From Papilionanthe hookeriana x Papilionanthe teres (lineage: Eukaryota; Streptophyta; Magnoliopsida; Asparagales; Orchidaceae): DNA of 64,000 nt. The notes beneath the pieces are model-generated. The model saw only the letters and a program-made list of their open reading frames with translations, searched no databases and was not told where the DNA came from. This document shows positions 23,045 through 34,879 of this stretch, one piece after another. Positions within the stretch are counted from its first letter, which is position 1, and the number at the start of each line of letters is the position of its first letter. The translations under genes were made by a program, and so were the position numbers. The stretch spans positions 72,224,121-72,288,120 of the forward strand of contig CM040421.1 in the NCBI GenBank assembly GCA_022702705.1, written 5' to 3'.

Positions 23045-23262
23045 TTTAGTGTGAACGGCTCTCGGGTGAGGACACTTGGGGACGATGAACGGATGCCGAT
23101 CCATTTAATACACGCGCGGACGGATGGCCGGGATCGCGCCGGATGAGGAGACGGAACGATACGGCGGGCCCCGGGAAGGCCGACTCGGATGGCGGCGCCC
23201 AATCACGGCGCGACACGTACCCCTTCGGAGCTGCCGATGTTTCGCTGGCGCCGCGTGGATAA
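23045..23262 (+). promoter_or_regulatory. CpG-rich island in the LTR of B, possible promoter region
   Basis: A GC-rich block (GGACGGATGG, GCGGGCCCCGGG, GGCGGCGCCCAATCACG) stands out in an AT-rich LTR and is followed by AGATAAATAGGG, an acceptable TATA element. The right copy (43245-43465) shows several CG to CA or TG changes at the same positions, as from methylated-C decay. A promoter role is inference only. Confidence 0.35.
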
Positions 23263-25074
23263 GTAGATAAATAGGGTATTTAATGTATTTATTAAATATC
23301 AGAAACTTTAAAAATTCATAACTTTGTGTAGAAAAATCAGAAAAATAAAATAAAAATACCCTCTTGCTCAGTGAACAGAGGAGAATAATGTGGAAAAGAA
23401 ATCATTTAATTTCATCAAGTATTTTATTTTTTATAATTTATTTACTCTCTGCATACATTTAATTCTCCATGCATGTATACAATTCACCATGGCATGAGAC
23501 CATAGGGCTTTTGAAGCCTCTAAATTTGGGAACATTCCCTGAATTTTCCAAAGTCAGAGGCCATCCCTATGAAGAGTTATTGATTTTTCAAATTCATGTC
23601 ACTGTTTTGAGTATTTTAATTCCAATAAATAGCATGTTGTGAAATAAATTCTAGGAAAATTTGGTGATGTTCCTTATGACCGAGAGAACCCTAGGAAAAA
23701 TAGGTTTTGAGTTAGTTCATTTTAGACAACCCTAATTGGCTTAAACACTCAAAATAGGTCTCTGATTAATTAGAGCTAATCATACATCAAATTGACTTCA
23801 AATCAATTCTCCATTGACCTTTAGGATCAGAAGAACCCACCATAAAAATTTGAAGTCAATTGGACTTGGTTAGCCCTACTAAATGGGTTGATTAAGCCAT
23901 TTAGTCATTTTAAACTTTAAAAATTCATAACTTTCAAAATATCTTTCAAAAATTCACCAAATTGGTTTTGGAGCCTCTCTGATATCAGGGGAATTTAAAA
24001 AAATTAAAATTTCAATTTTCTAAAAAAGTTGATTTTTAATATTATTTTAATATTTTTAATAATTAAAAAATAATAAAAATCACAAAAATAACAAAATTCA
24101 CCAAAATGTTACATTTTGAATTTTAATCACTTAGGAACAAACCCCATATTTTTCTTAGGTCTATTTGGTGAGATATTAATTTTTAAAGCTCTAGGGTAAT
24201 TTTAAAATTAAAAAAATGTATTTTCTAGCATTTTCACTAAAATAATTATAATAAATCATAGAAAAATCAGAAAATTGCAAAATTTGCTTCTCTGATTTCC
24301 TTGATATCAGAGAGATTTTTAAAAAACATAAAATTCATTTTTCAACATTTATTTTATTTTTAAATTAATTAACACTCCAGAATTTAAAATATTTATAATA
24401 AAAATAATATAATTCAAAAAATCACCAAAATTGGTCCAAGTGGTCCCCTAGTCATTAGGAATGTCCCCTAATTTTCTTAAGGACAAAAATTTTCCCTTGG
24501 TCATGTTATTAAATTTTCCTTGGAAATCTCTATTTTCTACCAAAAATAATTATATAAATAAATTAAATACAGAAAAATCACATTTTCTCCTCTCATGTCT
24601 TTATTGACATATGAGTGAAGTCACATAAAAAATTTCAAGTTCATTTGAGTTCAATTTAGTGAGTTATGAAATTATTAAGCTTAAAGGGTAAAGTGGTAAT
24701 TAAATTTTTTTTTTAATCCTTAATTAAGACTTTAGGTTTAATAAAAAATTAACAAGTAAAATATTTGATCCTAATCTAATTTGGATGATTGAAATTTAAT
24801 AATTGAAGGGTAGAAACCCATTAAGCAATTTAAAATGATTAAACTTTAATTAAATAATTGATTAAATTTGGAAGAATAATAAAATTGGAATTATTAAAAT
24901 AGGGATATTATTAGGAAGAGATTTATTCTTTAATTTAAAAAATCCCTAAATTAATCATTTCATTAATGTTCAATTCCTAATTAAAATGATAATTCAAATT
25001 TAAAATATTAAAAGACTTAATCATTAAACTAAAATTAAATTATTGAACTCTTTTAAAATTTTAATTAAAATTAA

Positions 25075-25372
25075 AATGAATAAAATTAAATTAAAAAATT
25101 AAATTAAATCAAATTAAATCAAATTAAAAATTAAATTAAAAATTAAATTAAATTAAAAATTGAATTAAATTAAATTAAATTAAATTAAATTAAATTAAAT
25201 TAAATTAAATTAAATTAAATTAAATTAAATTAAATTAAATCAAATTAAATAAAAAAAATTAAATTAAATCAAATTAATTTAATGTAACATCAAATCAAAC
25301 TAAATTGAATTAAATTGAATTAAATTAAATTAAATTAAATTAAATTAAATTAAATTAAGTTGAATTAAATAA
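25075..25372 (+). repeat. (AAATT)n repeat in the left LTR of B
   Basis: An AAATT pentanucleotide array with variant units such as AAATC and AAAAATT. The longest pure run is about 25150-25240. The right-LTR array is shorter. Confidence 0.9.
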
Positions 25373-27492
25373 CATCACCTAAGACATAAAGAAATAAGCC
25401 TAAAATAACTTGAACACTATTCCAAATTTAAACCCTTCGATTGAAATTAAGTTAAATCACAAACCATTTGAACACCAATTTACCCTCAAAAGCTTTAGTT
25501 ATCATAACTCCTAAATAGAATATTAAATGAAATATTACTTCACTTATAGGACATTCGAATATCCTAGTTCATCTGAAGCAAGTTAACAAAACTTGAAAAC
25601 CTCGAACGATCGATTCATTTACATAATTAAATTCATTTGGACTTAAAACAATCCTAGAAATATTGAAAAGATGTTTAAGATTCTTCTTAAGCACTTCCTC
25701 GATATGATAGGATATTTATAAGAACAATTGAACTTAGTTGTTCTTTGATGAAGAAAATCGTCTTCAAACCAAAAACACAAGGAACCTGGACGTCATAGGA
25801 AATGACTAGCTATAGGATTAGGAATTTGGTAGAAAACCATAACCCTTACCTTAGCTTTACCTGGGAACTTGCTTAAATGTTCTAATCGTGTTTTAAGTGC
25901 GGCTTGGAATGACGGGAAGACCCCCGGGTACCCTTTTATTTTATCGCAATTTACTTTCCTGCAATTTACTTTCTTGCAATTTACTTTATTGCAAATGCAC
26001 TTTACTTTTCTTGCATGATAAAACAATCTGTTGCATGAAAACCCACACCTTTAGGATAGTCCCTAAACCGAAACCAAAACTAAGTTAAAAGTCATTGCAA
26101 GATAAAATTCACCGCCACAACATTTCGAAAATATAAAGCAACTCAAAATTTAATCACAAACAGAACACAAAACTACAATTACAATTGAATTAAAACGTCT
26201 CGTTGGATGATCGGGAATACCTCGGATGATGTAACCTACGTGTTGCTAATGGGATTTCCCACGGTCTAAATGAAAGTGTGGAACTCATTCGGTTGAGTTT
26301 AGCAAATTCATCCGGACTAAGTGAATCCGATAAAAATAATGATGCGGAAGGATGGAACCAGTGGGATCTTAACCGGTGTTGTTATAATCAACTTTAAGAT
26401 TTGTTTTAATTAAAACACAAAAAACACTTGGAAATTAAGACTTCTCTAAACCAAAACACTTTTCTCATCCCACGATTTATGATTTCTAAAACTAAACCTC
26501 TGCAACAACAAGAAGCTCGGAGCATGGTGGGCGGCACGGCCATCGTCGTCGAGCAAAACTTGAACCTACTTGACAAAACTTTCCTAGAATTAAACAACAA
26601 AGCCATAGGACTTCGAGGTAGTTTGCACAGTGCAACATAAATCCTCAACTCTTCGTTAGGCATTTGCATTGCAAATTAAGCCCTAACCGGTCTTAGGATT
26701 CCGAGGTAGTCGTCCGATACGACATAAACCCTCATATCTTCCAGTGCTATTTGTATGATTCTATCATATAAATATAAGCCCTAATTAATCAAAATTGGCA
26801 AGATTAAAACATTAAATAAACATTAGGACTTTCCTAAATCCAAGCCGAAACAATAGGATAGTCGGGAGATTATCGAAGTTCACTTCGAATCCGTAATTTC
26901 TCCTACCTTTCTTCCTTTGAATTCCCAAAATAAAATGTTTCCAAACTTGATCCATTCCTATTGAGATTCAAAAATTCAATCCTTTGAAAACTTAAACTTT
27001 GAAATTCTTGAGAGCGGAATTATTGATTATTATCGAGAGTTTTCTTAGGTGATTCCCGTCACTTAAGATGTAATTAACTATAGGGGCTTGCCCTTATAGG
27101 GAATTTTAAAGAACCCGAGTAATATAAACCCCGCTTAATTCATTTATATTAAGCGGGGAATTTGTCGGCTTATAAAATTGGTTCGCAGACCAAACGGATG
27201 TCACAAATCTTCTAGTTTATTTAACCGAGCCCCACCATCAAGGCGGTGTGTCTATCCTTAGGGATAGATACACGGTTTGTGATGCGGTGCTCGTTTATAT
27301 AAACTATTTGGGATGTGAGATCGGTTTGATTTCATATCTTAAAATCTTCAAATTTAAAATTATTTTCAAAATCAAATACTACTTTCTAAATTACATCTAT
27401 ATTTAAATTAAATTTAAAATTCGCCGACAACTTCTGTAGGAGACCCCTTTTAAAAAATACAACACTCAACCTAAAAATATGCCGACAACTTC

Positions 27493-27510
27493 GGCGACTC
27501 ACTGGGGACA
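27493..27510 (+). other. Primer-binding site of element B (left, decayed)
   Basis: GGCGACTCACTGGGGAC follows the LTR end by 5 bp. The right copy (TGGCGACTCCGCTGGGGAC at 47667-47685) preserves a fuller form, probably of the tRNA-Arg type reported for Ogre-like elements. Confidence 0.65.
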
Positions 27511-28014
27511 ATTCCTCTCTCCATTTTAATCGGACAATTTCGCTTTCAAAAATCGGCGAGTGCATCCATGTCCCTTATGGATCAAACTACCCTTCTTTCC
27601 GTTGGGATACTATGTTCATTTCTACCTTGAACAAGTATAACCAACATTCTCTCGGATTTAGGAGCCACTTGTTTAGACACCCCCAAACGGAGAGGTTCCG
27701 AGATCCTTTTACCTCATTTACGAGGTGGGGTGGACCCCGATGGGTGTTAGTTTAGGAGTGATCCTTCGAGTCGAGAAGTCTTGCTTAAGACTCTCTTTTC
27801 CTTTCCAACTCCGATTCGATTCCTTACCTTCTCTACACCTTTGAACACTCCGTTCTAAATAAACAAACCCTCTAATAAGTGATTCTTTTAATAAGTGATT
27901 CCTTCTTATAAATACATGAACAAGAATGAGTTCGGACTCTTTTCAATTCCTTTCTTTTCGTCCTAAAGAAAAGAAGCATAACTAGGGATCGACAACTGAA
28001 TCTACCTGCGAGAA

Positions 28015-29560
28015 ATGGAAGCCCCGAAACCGATTTTCCGTTTTACCAATGGACTGGACTTCGCTATGCTATAAGGATGAGCTGCCCGACAATGGAATCA
28101 TCCGATTTGGACAAGGATTTGAAAACACGAACGTCAAGATCACCTACGTCTCCCTCTTTGCATCGACAAAAAAGGTATCCGAAGCCGAGGAGCCGCTGCT
28201 TGAGTTCAACCTTAGGTCGACCCAAGAATTCCCTCCTCTGCAAAGGGTTCCAACTGAGAGGAGTACTCGCTGTCCATAGAAGGACTGTTATCTCTACCCC
28301 CACCTGGTCCAGTTGTTTCGCACCTACCCCGACTTTTGCCAAATCGAAGGGAAAGAAATCCGAGATTATGATGGACACGTTACCGTGGAGGGTACGGATC
28401 TTCTGTAAGACCTTCGTTTTCGAAATCGGGTCCGGTTCAAAGATTCGTCACTCGACGAGGACCCGAAGAAGAAACGAAGTAGAAGGATCGCTAGAGAGGC
28501 CGGAGTCGCCGAAATTGCTTTCCTAGAGGAAATTCCGAAGCTGCCGGAATATACACCGCTGCTCGAATACATACCACTCTTGGGAGGAAGCGGGTTTCAT
28601 CCCTCTCCGCCGTGGAAGATGAAGAAAATATTCGCAAGATTGCTTGCCACATTACCACAGACCGCATATTACAACGATAGCCGCAAGAAAAGAACTAGGA
28701 CTACGTCTGTTGCTCGATCGCAAACTTTGGTAGAAAAGTTAGCAAAGAAGGAAAACCGCCCGTATCGGAAATTCTACGAAGGATAGGGCGGGTGCCGGTC
28801 AAATCCCGTCTTGGGCCCCGAGTAGAACCCGCCATCATGACGGAAAAGCCAAGTAAAAGAATGAAGGCTAGTCCGCCCGTTGTCGTCTCGGGATTACAAA
28901 TTAGGGAGGATACCACCTTCCGAGCATTTGGCCGACGGACCATGCGGTCCTAGACCTTCTGCCGTTAGAAGGATGGTATGGAGTCCCACTACCGGGCGAT
29001 TGAGATCGAAACGACGGCTCGAGAAAGAAAGTCTCGCCGGGAGACTTGAATGCGAAGAAAGTGCTACCGCGATGAAGGGGACTCGTGAGAAGGGGACCCG
29101 GCAGCTATCGCACGACAACCACGAAGACACACAGAAAGCCCCGCTAGAAGATGCCATGGAAAAGTTGAGAACCGATATCCGAAGATTGGCAAAAGAAAGA
29201 GAAGAAAAGTTCGGAGACGAGATTGATTCATCGGAATTCATGGACGACGAATACGCAGAAATCAACATGGTTGAGACACGAGCTTCATCAGCTTCGCAAG
29301 GTGCTCTGCGGCCGCGCAGAAGAGGAGCCGGAGCCGATGAGAAGGCGGCTTCGGGAGAAAGACGACACGATCGCTCGAATGGCGAAAAGGATGGAAGAGA
29401 TGGCCGTAGCTCGGCCACTCTCCGGAGTCAAGTACAACCACATAGAGAGACACCCCCGGAGGTCATTCACATTGTAGACGGAGGAAAGGAGATTACGTCC
29501 GTCGATGGGGATGATCAGTCGAAAAGGATACAACACGAAGTATGATTCCCGAAAAGGATA
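28015..29560 (+). pseudogene. ORF1 of element B (upstream of gag), function unknown
   Basis: From the ATG at 28015 three frames are used in turn, showing several frameshifts: about 28049-28260, 28320-28530, 28580-28786 and 28880-29545. Visible blocks are NVKITYVSLFA, LEFNLRSTQEFPPLQ, KKENRPYRKFYEG and a Lys/Glu/Arg-rich stretch around 29130-29400 that could form a coiled coil. No known enzyme motif is seen. Ogre-type elements carry an extra ORF1 of unknown role here, and this fits by position. The same sequence recurs, broken at other places, at 48189-49312. Confidence 0.65.
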
Positions 29561-29584
29561 TCAAGAACTTGGTGGAACAGCGAA

Positions 29585-30600
29585 GTGCGAGAAGCCTTAG
29601 CACAATCGAAGAGCGGGACATCCATTCGGACGGGTAGACCTTGCCCGGAAGAATTCGACGGCATCCCGATACCCGAAAGGCTTCGTACCACCTCTGTTCG
29701 AAGACCTTCGACGGAGCCAGGAACCCCGACAGCATGTGGCACACTTTCGTGCCAGTTGTTGCAATGCCGGCGGGAGCGATGCATTACTCTTCCGACAGTT
29801 CGTCAGCAGTCTGTCAGGGATCGCCTTCGATTGGTATGCGGAATTACCAAACGGTTCGGTAAAGACATTTTCAGAATTAGAGAACCTCTTCATCAAGCGA
29901 TTCGCCGGAGCTCAGCACCACATCACTATAGGTGATTTAGTGGTAGAGAAACAAAAGCCGAATGAAACTTTGGTGGATTACATACTTCGATGGAGGAACT
30001 TAAGCATGAAGTGTGAACCACAACTACAAGAACGACATGCGATCGGCATTTTACTTAAAAGCATTCACGGCCCGATAGCACTTCTCCTCGAGGGATTCAC
30101 TATTAAGACTTTTGAGAAGTTGTTAAGCAAGGCCGGAAGCTTGCAAGAAGAGGCGAAGCAATTAAGTTTCGCCGACAAGACGGACAAACAAAAGCACTGT
30201 AAAGACTTTTGAAAAGAAATCCGGGATCATTGCGAGCGGTTGACAAAGGCAAGCAACCGATGCAAATACCACCGAACGGCCGCAGCAACCACAACGAATT
30301 ACCAGCAACCCCGGCCCGGCTATCGGTCATCTGCACGGTATGAACAACCACCTCGTCCGCAACGTACATTAAGGGAGCTTTTGAGCGAGAGAATATCCGT
30401 TCAAGAATGAGGCGATGCTGAAAATGTTCCGTGATCGATGAAGACTCCGGATTTCAGTGCCGGAGCCTAAAAGACCGGAGGAAGTCAACAAGAAAGGTGA
30501 TCCCGACTTTTGCCCTTACCACCGGATGCTTGGGCACAAAATAGAAGATTGCATTACCTTCGAAAAGTTGGCTCGATGACAACCTTCGGAAAGGGAATAT
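29585..30600 (+). pseudogene. Gag of element B
   Basis: A retrotransposon gag domain is readable at about 29740-30212: GIAFDWYAELPNGSVKTFSE, NLFIKRF, LVVEKQKPNETLVDY and WRNLSM match the Tat gag pattern. A stop at 30210 and shifts before the next block interrupt it. A zinc knuckle of Tat type, CX2HX4HX4C (CPYHRMLGHKIEDC, 30511-30552), follows. The product would package element RNA. Confidence 0.82.
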
Positions 30601-31600
30601 AACGATCCCGAAGGAGTACATGAAGGAACCCCGGAAAGGAGGTTCCGTCGATGTTGTCTCGGCCGATCCCATCATTCCGATATATCCCTATACGACCGAC
30701 GATGGATGGACTACCGCTTGGACGAGGTCTTCGAAAAAGATTTTAGACGAGCATCCAGAACCGCTTCGGTGCGAGCTTCGATTCGAGTTTGAAACACTGT
30801 TAAGCCGATACTTATCACTTGCGATAGAAGAACCACCTCAACGAGGAGACGATTGAAGAGAAGAAGAAAATCGACGAAGAAGAGAAGACCGAGGCACCTA
30901 AGGCTAGGCTTAGGGGCTGCTTATCCTAGGATAGTTGTTTCCGATTCGGGGGAGAAATCCCTCGAACCTCTGACTCTGTATGATTATCTGCCCACTCCGG
31001 TGGGATCTTATAATGATGAGGGTTATGGCGTTGGCTACGTTTTGACTGTTTCTAACGATTACGTAACTAGCGACAATCAACCTAATCCGGATGTCGATTC
31101 CGATACAAATAACAATTCTCAAATCATACACAATCTCGACGATCACAATGATGAAGAAGACATCCACCAGGAAGGCTACGAGAGTTCAACAAGCAACGAA
31201 TGCTATTTGCGAGTTTCGGGGAGCCCCGATCACGATAGAGTTAGAGCCTTCGGACTCCGAAGCTAATCTGAAGAATCTGTCATTCCAATTCGGGAAGAGA
31301 CACCGGCGAGCTCGATGCTAAATTTAGAAGAAATCACAGAAGTCGACTTAAGAAGTGGAAGAGTTCTACCTCCGAGAATGGGTCCAAAAGACAAAGGAAA
31401 GCGGTGGTTGTTCGGGAAGAACCAACCCGGCGGGAGAAATACCCATTCGAGAAGAAAACGAGGCACATGAAAACAAAGTGGATTACAACGTGCTAGCCCA
31501 TCTTAGGAAACTACCGACGAGCCGAGCATTTATGATGCTCTCATCTTATCAAAGGAGATGAGAGAAGCTCGATCGAGGCCTTACTTGATCCGGAAATTTG
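30601..31600 (+). pseudogene. Gag-protease linker of element B
   Basis: A degraded reading frame with acidic, Asn/Asp-rich segments (about 30980-31190) and no recognised domain. Position between zinc knuckle and protease suggests the C-terminal linker of gag. Several frames alternate. Confidence 0.5.
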
Positions 31601-32220
31601 CTTAGCTCGAATGGCCGGAGATTCCTTAGATGAGGTTTGCTCGTTAAAGGAACAACGAGGTGTTACCTTCACGGACAATGACCTACTACTTGGAACAAGC
31701 AGATCACAACCGACCGTTGTACATTTCGATTACAATTGGGAAGTTTACACTCTCCGGAGTATTGGTGGATCCGGGAGCATCGATCAATATAATGAATCTT
31801 CGAACGCTAGCATACTTGGAAATTGATGCTCGCGAGCTCGAAGCGGACAAAATGTTATTAAGAGGATTCGACCAAAAAGGAGAAAGAGCCCTCGGGTCAA
31901 TAACGCTACGATGAAGACCGGTGACTTAGCAAAGACAACCGCGAAATTTCACATAATTGATTCGAAACGTCGTTCAACGCTCTCTTGGGCCGACCATGGA
32001 TACATGAAAACGAGGATGGTACCATCATCTCTACATCAATGCATTAAATACTACGACGGAGGGAACATTGTATTAAAGGTGACTTACAACCGTTCTCCGT
32101 ACATGAAATCGGAATCCATGAAGATGCGACTTATTATGCACCTCCGAAGAAAACAAGTCTTCTCAGGAGATACCATAACAAATGAAGCAAAGGAAATTTG
32201 GGACAACGAAGAACACTGAA
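31601..32220 (+). pseudogene. Aspartic protease of element B
   Basis: ITIGKFTLSGVLVDPGASIN (about 31719-31790) carries the retroviral-type active site D-P-G-A, followed by LRGFDQKGERALGSITL, a typical Tat protease flank. The frame shifts before and after this block. The enzyme would process the polyprotein. Confidence 0.75.
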
Positions 32221-33080
32221 ATTCTAGTCCAACGATCACTCACCACTCCTTCCGGCGAGATGGTGAAGGTTTCTCCACAACTCGCATCCGAGGTCGAGGC
32301 CGGGGACGAGGTCGTGGCGAGACATTAGGACGATTGGACGAGAGGAAACCAGCCATTAATGTCGATTGGGAAGATAATTCGAAGAAGAAAAAGAAATCGA
32401 ACAAGAAATCGAAACAAGAAGCGACGACAATAAGTCGGAAGAAACCGCAATTCGAATCCTCTTGAAGATGAGAAGAATGAAGAATACAAATCAATGTACG
32501 AGAAGATTAACCACTACGTACATCACTATGACCCTAACTCCGATCCATTCTAATAAGATCGAGGGTATGGTGGTCGAAAGAGGTACGTAGCGGTGGTGCG
32601 AGGCCGATCAAATTCTACCGTGGTGCTCCTTCCTCCAAAGCTGAAAATAATGTACAACTTGAAGATGCTACTTCATCGAATTAATGGAATTGCCTTTTGA
32701 GTGGTACTCTCCCTGTGTTCGAAATTTAATTCGGCGTGGTTTCTTACCTCGACAATGGACAAAATGTCAATCTCAACATTTTGAAAATTTATGGAATAAC
32801 TCCGGTCGTCCACCCGACTCGAAACATGGTCTCGGATTCGGCACGGTAGGATCGGTTGACGATACTGAATTTTGCTTGGTTGTCACCTGCGAGTCTAATG
32901 AAAACTGCATGGAAACTACATAAGAACTCGAAGATTTACAAATTGGAGATGCTCCACCAGAATTTGAAGAAGAGATCAAATCTACGATAGATGAGTTAAC
33001 GGAAGTTAACTTAGGTACTAGCGAAGATCCTAGACCTACCTTTGTTAGCTCCTTACTCGATAAAGAAGACTCGAAGAAAT
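32221..33080 (+). other. Protease-RT spacer of element B
   Basis: No domain recognised. A Lys/Arg-rich part lies at about 32370-32440, and frames change often. In Ogre elements an intron lies between protease and RT, but I could not define one here. Confidence 0.4.
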
Positions 33081-33960
33081 AATCAAGTTATTAATGGAAT
33101 TCAAAGGCTTGTTTTGCTTGGAGCTACGATGAGATGCCGGGTTTAGCTCCGGAGGTCGCGATCCATAAGCTAGGAGTGGATCCTGCACGTTCCGATCGGA
33201 CGAGGTCCCGGAAGAATGCGTCTAGAAATCGAACAACAAGTCATAGTCGAAGTTAAAAAGCTAATAGACGCTAAATTTGTCCGTGAAGAACAATACCCGA
33301 CTTGGTTAGCCAACGTGGTACCGGTCGGGAAGAAGAATGGTCGGATCGGAATTTGTGTGGATTTCGAGAGATTTAAACAAGGCATGTCCAAAAGATGAAT
33401 TTCCTCTACCGATCCCGGAATTAATGATCGACATCGCTTCAACACATGAAATATTCTCATTCATGGATGGATCTTCGGGATACAACCGGATAAAAATGGC
33501 TCCGAGAAGATGAAAAGCTTACGGCATTCGGAACGCCGATCGGAGTATTTTGCTACACGAGTGATGCCATTCGGATTGAAGAACGCGAGAGCAACCTACC
33601 AAAGAGCAATGACAAGAATTTTTGATGATCTCATCCATAATCGAGTCGAATGCTTATGTGGACGATGTGGTCATCGAAAGCAAAGTAAAGGACAACCACT
33701 TGTATGATTTGAGAATTGTTTTCGAACGATTAAGACAATTTAACCTTAAGATGAATCCCTTAAAATGCGCCTTCGGCGTCACCTCCGGGAAATTCTTAGG
33801 ATTCGTTGTCCGACATCGTGGAATTGAAATCGACCCGGAGAAGATTAAAGCTATCTTAGAAATGCCCCCACCCAAAACCTTAAAACAACTACGATCTTTT
33901 CGAGGAAGGCGGCATATCTTCGACGCTTTATCTCGAACACGTCGGGTAGGTGTCGGCCTT
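33081..33960 (+). pseudogene. Reverse transcriptase of element B
   Basis: Blocks in order: KFVREEQYPTWLANVVPVGK (about 33270-33335), DEFPLPIPELMID, FSFMDGSSGYNRIKMA, MPFGLKNARATYQRAM and catalytic AYVDDVVI (YVDD at 33655-33666), then LRQFNLKMNPLKCAFGV and LGFVVRHRGIEIDP. These are the Gypsy RT motifs. Stops and shifts at about 33396, 33512 and 33630 mean no intact enzyme. Confidence 0.88.
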
Positions 33961-34490
33961 TCTCGGCACTAGTTAAAAAGGACGCCAAATTTATTTGGGA
34001 AGAGAAATGCCGAGAAGGCCTTCGAGGACATTAAACAATACTTAATGACACCTCCCGTCCTAGCGGCCCCGGTCTCGGGTAGACCGTCGATACTTTACAC
34101 CGCGGCTTTAGACGACTCTCTCGGAGCCTGTTAGCCGGAGTCGATGATGAGGGTAAAGAAAATGCTCTTTACTACTTAAGCCGTCGTTTGCTTCCGACGG
34201 AAGTAAGGTATCCCGCAATTGAAAAGCATTGTTTGGCCTTGATCTTCGCCGCTCAAAAGCTCAGGCACTACATGCTTTCTCATAAGGTCAACCTAATCTC
34301 GAAGTTTAATCCATTGCAATACTTGATGAATCGTCCAACGCTTTCCGGCAGACTTGCCAGATGGTCAATGATATTATTGCAATTCGATATAACTTTCGTG
34401 CCTCTTTGTGCCGTAAAGGGACAAGTCTTAGCGGACTTCCTCGCAGCACACCCTTTGCGGCGGAATCGCCTCTCGATGACGATCCGCCGG
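33961..34490 (+). pseudogene. RNase H of element B
   Basis: A Gypsy-type RNase H region with LLPTEVRYPAIEKHCLALIF and LSGRLARWSMILLQFDI, ending with VKGQVLADFLAAHP. It joins the RT frame only after frameshifts near 33960 and 34130. It would degrade template RNA during cDNA synthesis. Confidence 0.78.
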
Positions 34491-34499
34491 ATGAACAAA

Positions 34500-34830
34500 T
34501 AATGAACCTAGAAGACCTTGATGATCGACGTTGGGAATTATATTTCGACGGAGCATCTTCGGCGCACAAAGACGAAGAATCGCAAGTGATAGTGCCGGTA
34601 AGGCGGGAATCGGGCTAATCTTTATAACACCGGAGCGGGGGATGTTAAGATACTCCTACCACTTGACGGAACCATGTACAAACAACGAAGCGGAATACGA
34701 AGCCCTCATAACGGGATCGGAATTAACCATTCGAATGGGGATAACGGACATCAACATCTACGGGGATTCACGGTTAATCATTCGACGGATCGCCGGACAA
34801 TACGAATTTTAAAGCCAAGACTCGAACAAT
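34500..34830 (+). pseudogene. Second, archaeal-type RNase H (aRNH) of element B
   Basis: A second RNase H follows the first: LYFDGASS (catalytic Asp), CTNNEAEYEALI (Glu) and INIYGDSRLIIRRI (Asp) are the motifs of the archaeal-like RNase H known from Tat-lineage elements. A frameshift near 34590 separates the first motif from the rest. This domain is the best single argument for Tat lineage. Confidence 0.82.
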
Positions 34831-34879
34831 ACTTCCGGTATGCCATACAGTTGTTGGAACGGATTCCAAATGTGACAAT

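Larger units (their letters stand above)
20085..27487 (+). repeat. 5' LTR of element B (about 7.4 kb)
   Basis: Begins TGTTGACCTC and ends ATGCCGACA just before the primer site; matches 40265-47661 throughout. Contents in order: a C/A-rich tract with few G (20600-21850), a moderately GC region with chance open frames (22200-22900), a CpG-rich island (23045-23262), AT-rich DNA, an (AAATT)n repeat (25075-25372) and a 3' part with repeated TTACTTTCTTGCAA motifs near 25940-26000. The right border is inferred from the primer site. Confidence 0.88.

Noticed and set aside
28894..29418. 174-codon Ser-rich minus-strand frame opposite ORF1
   Set aside because: It is the antisense shadow of the Glu/Arg-rich ORF1 frame.
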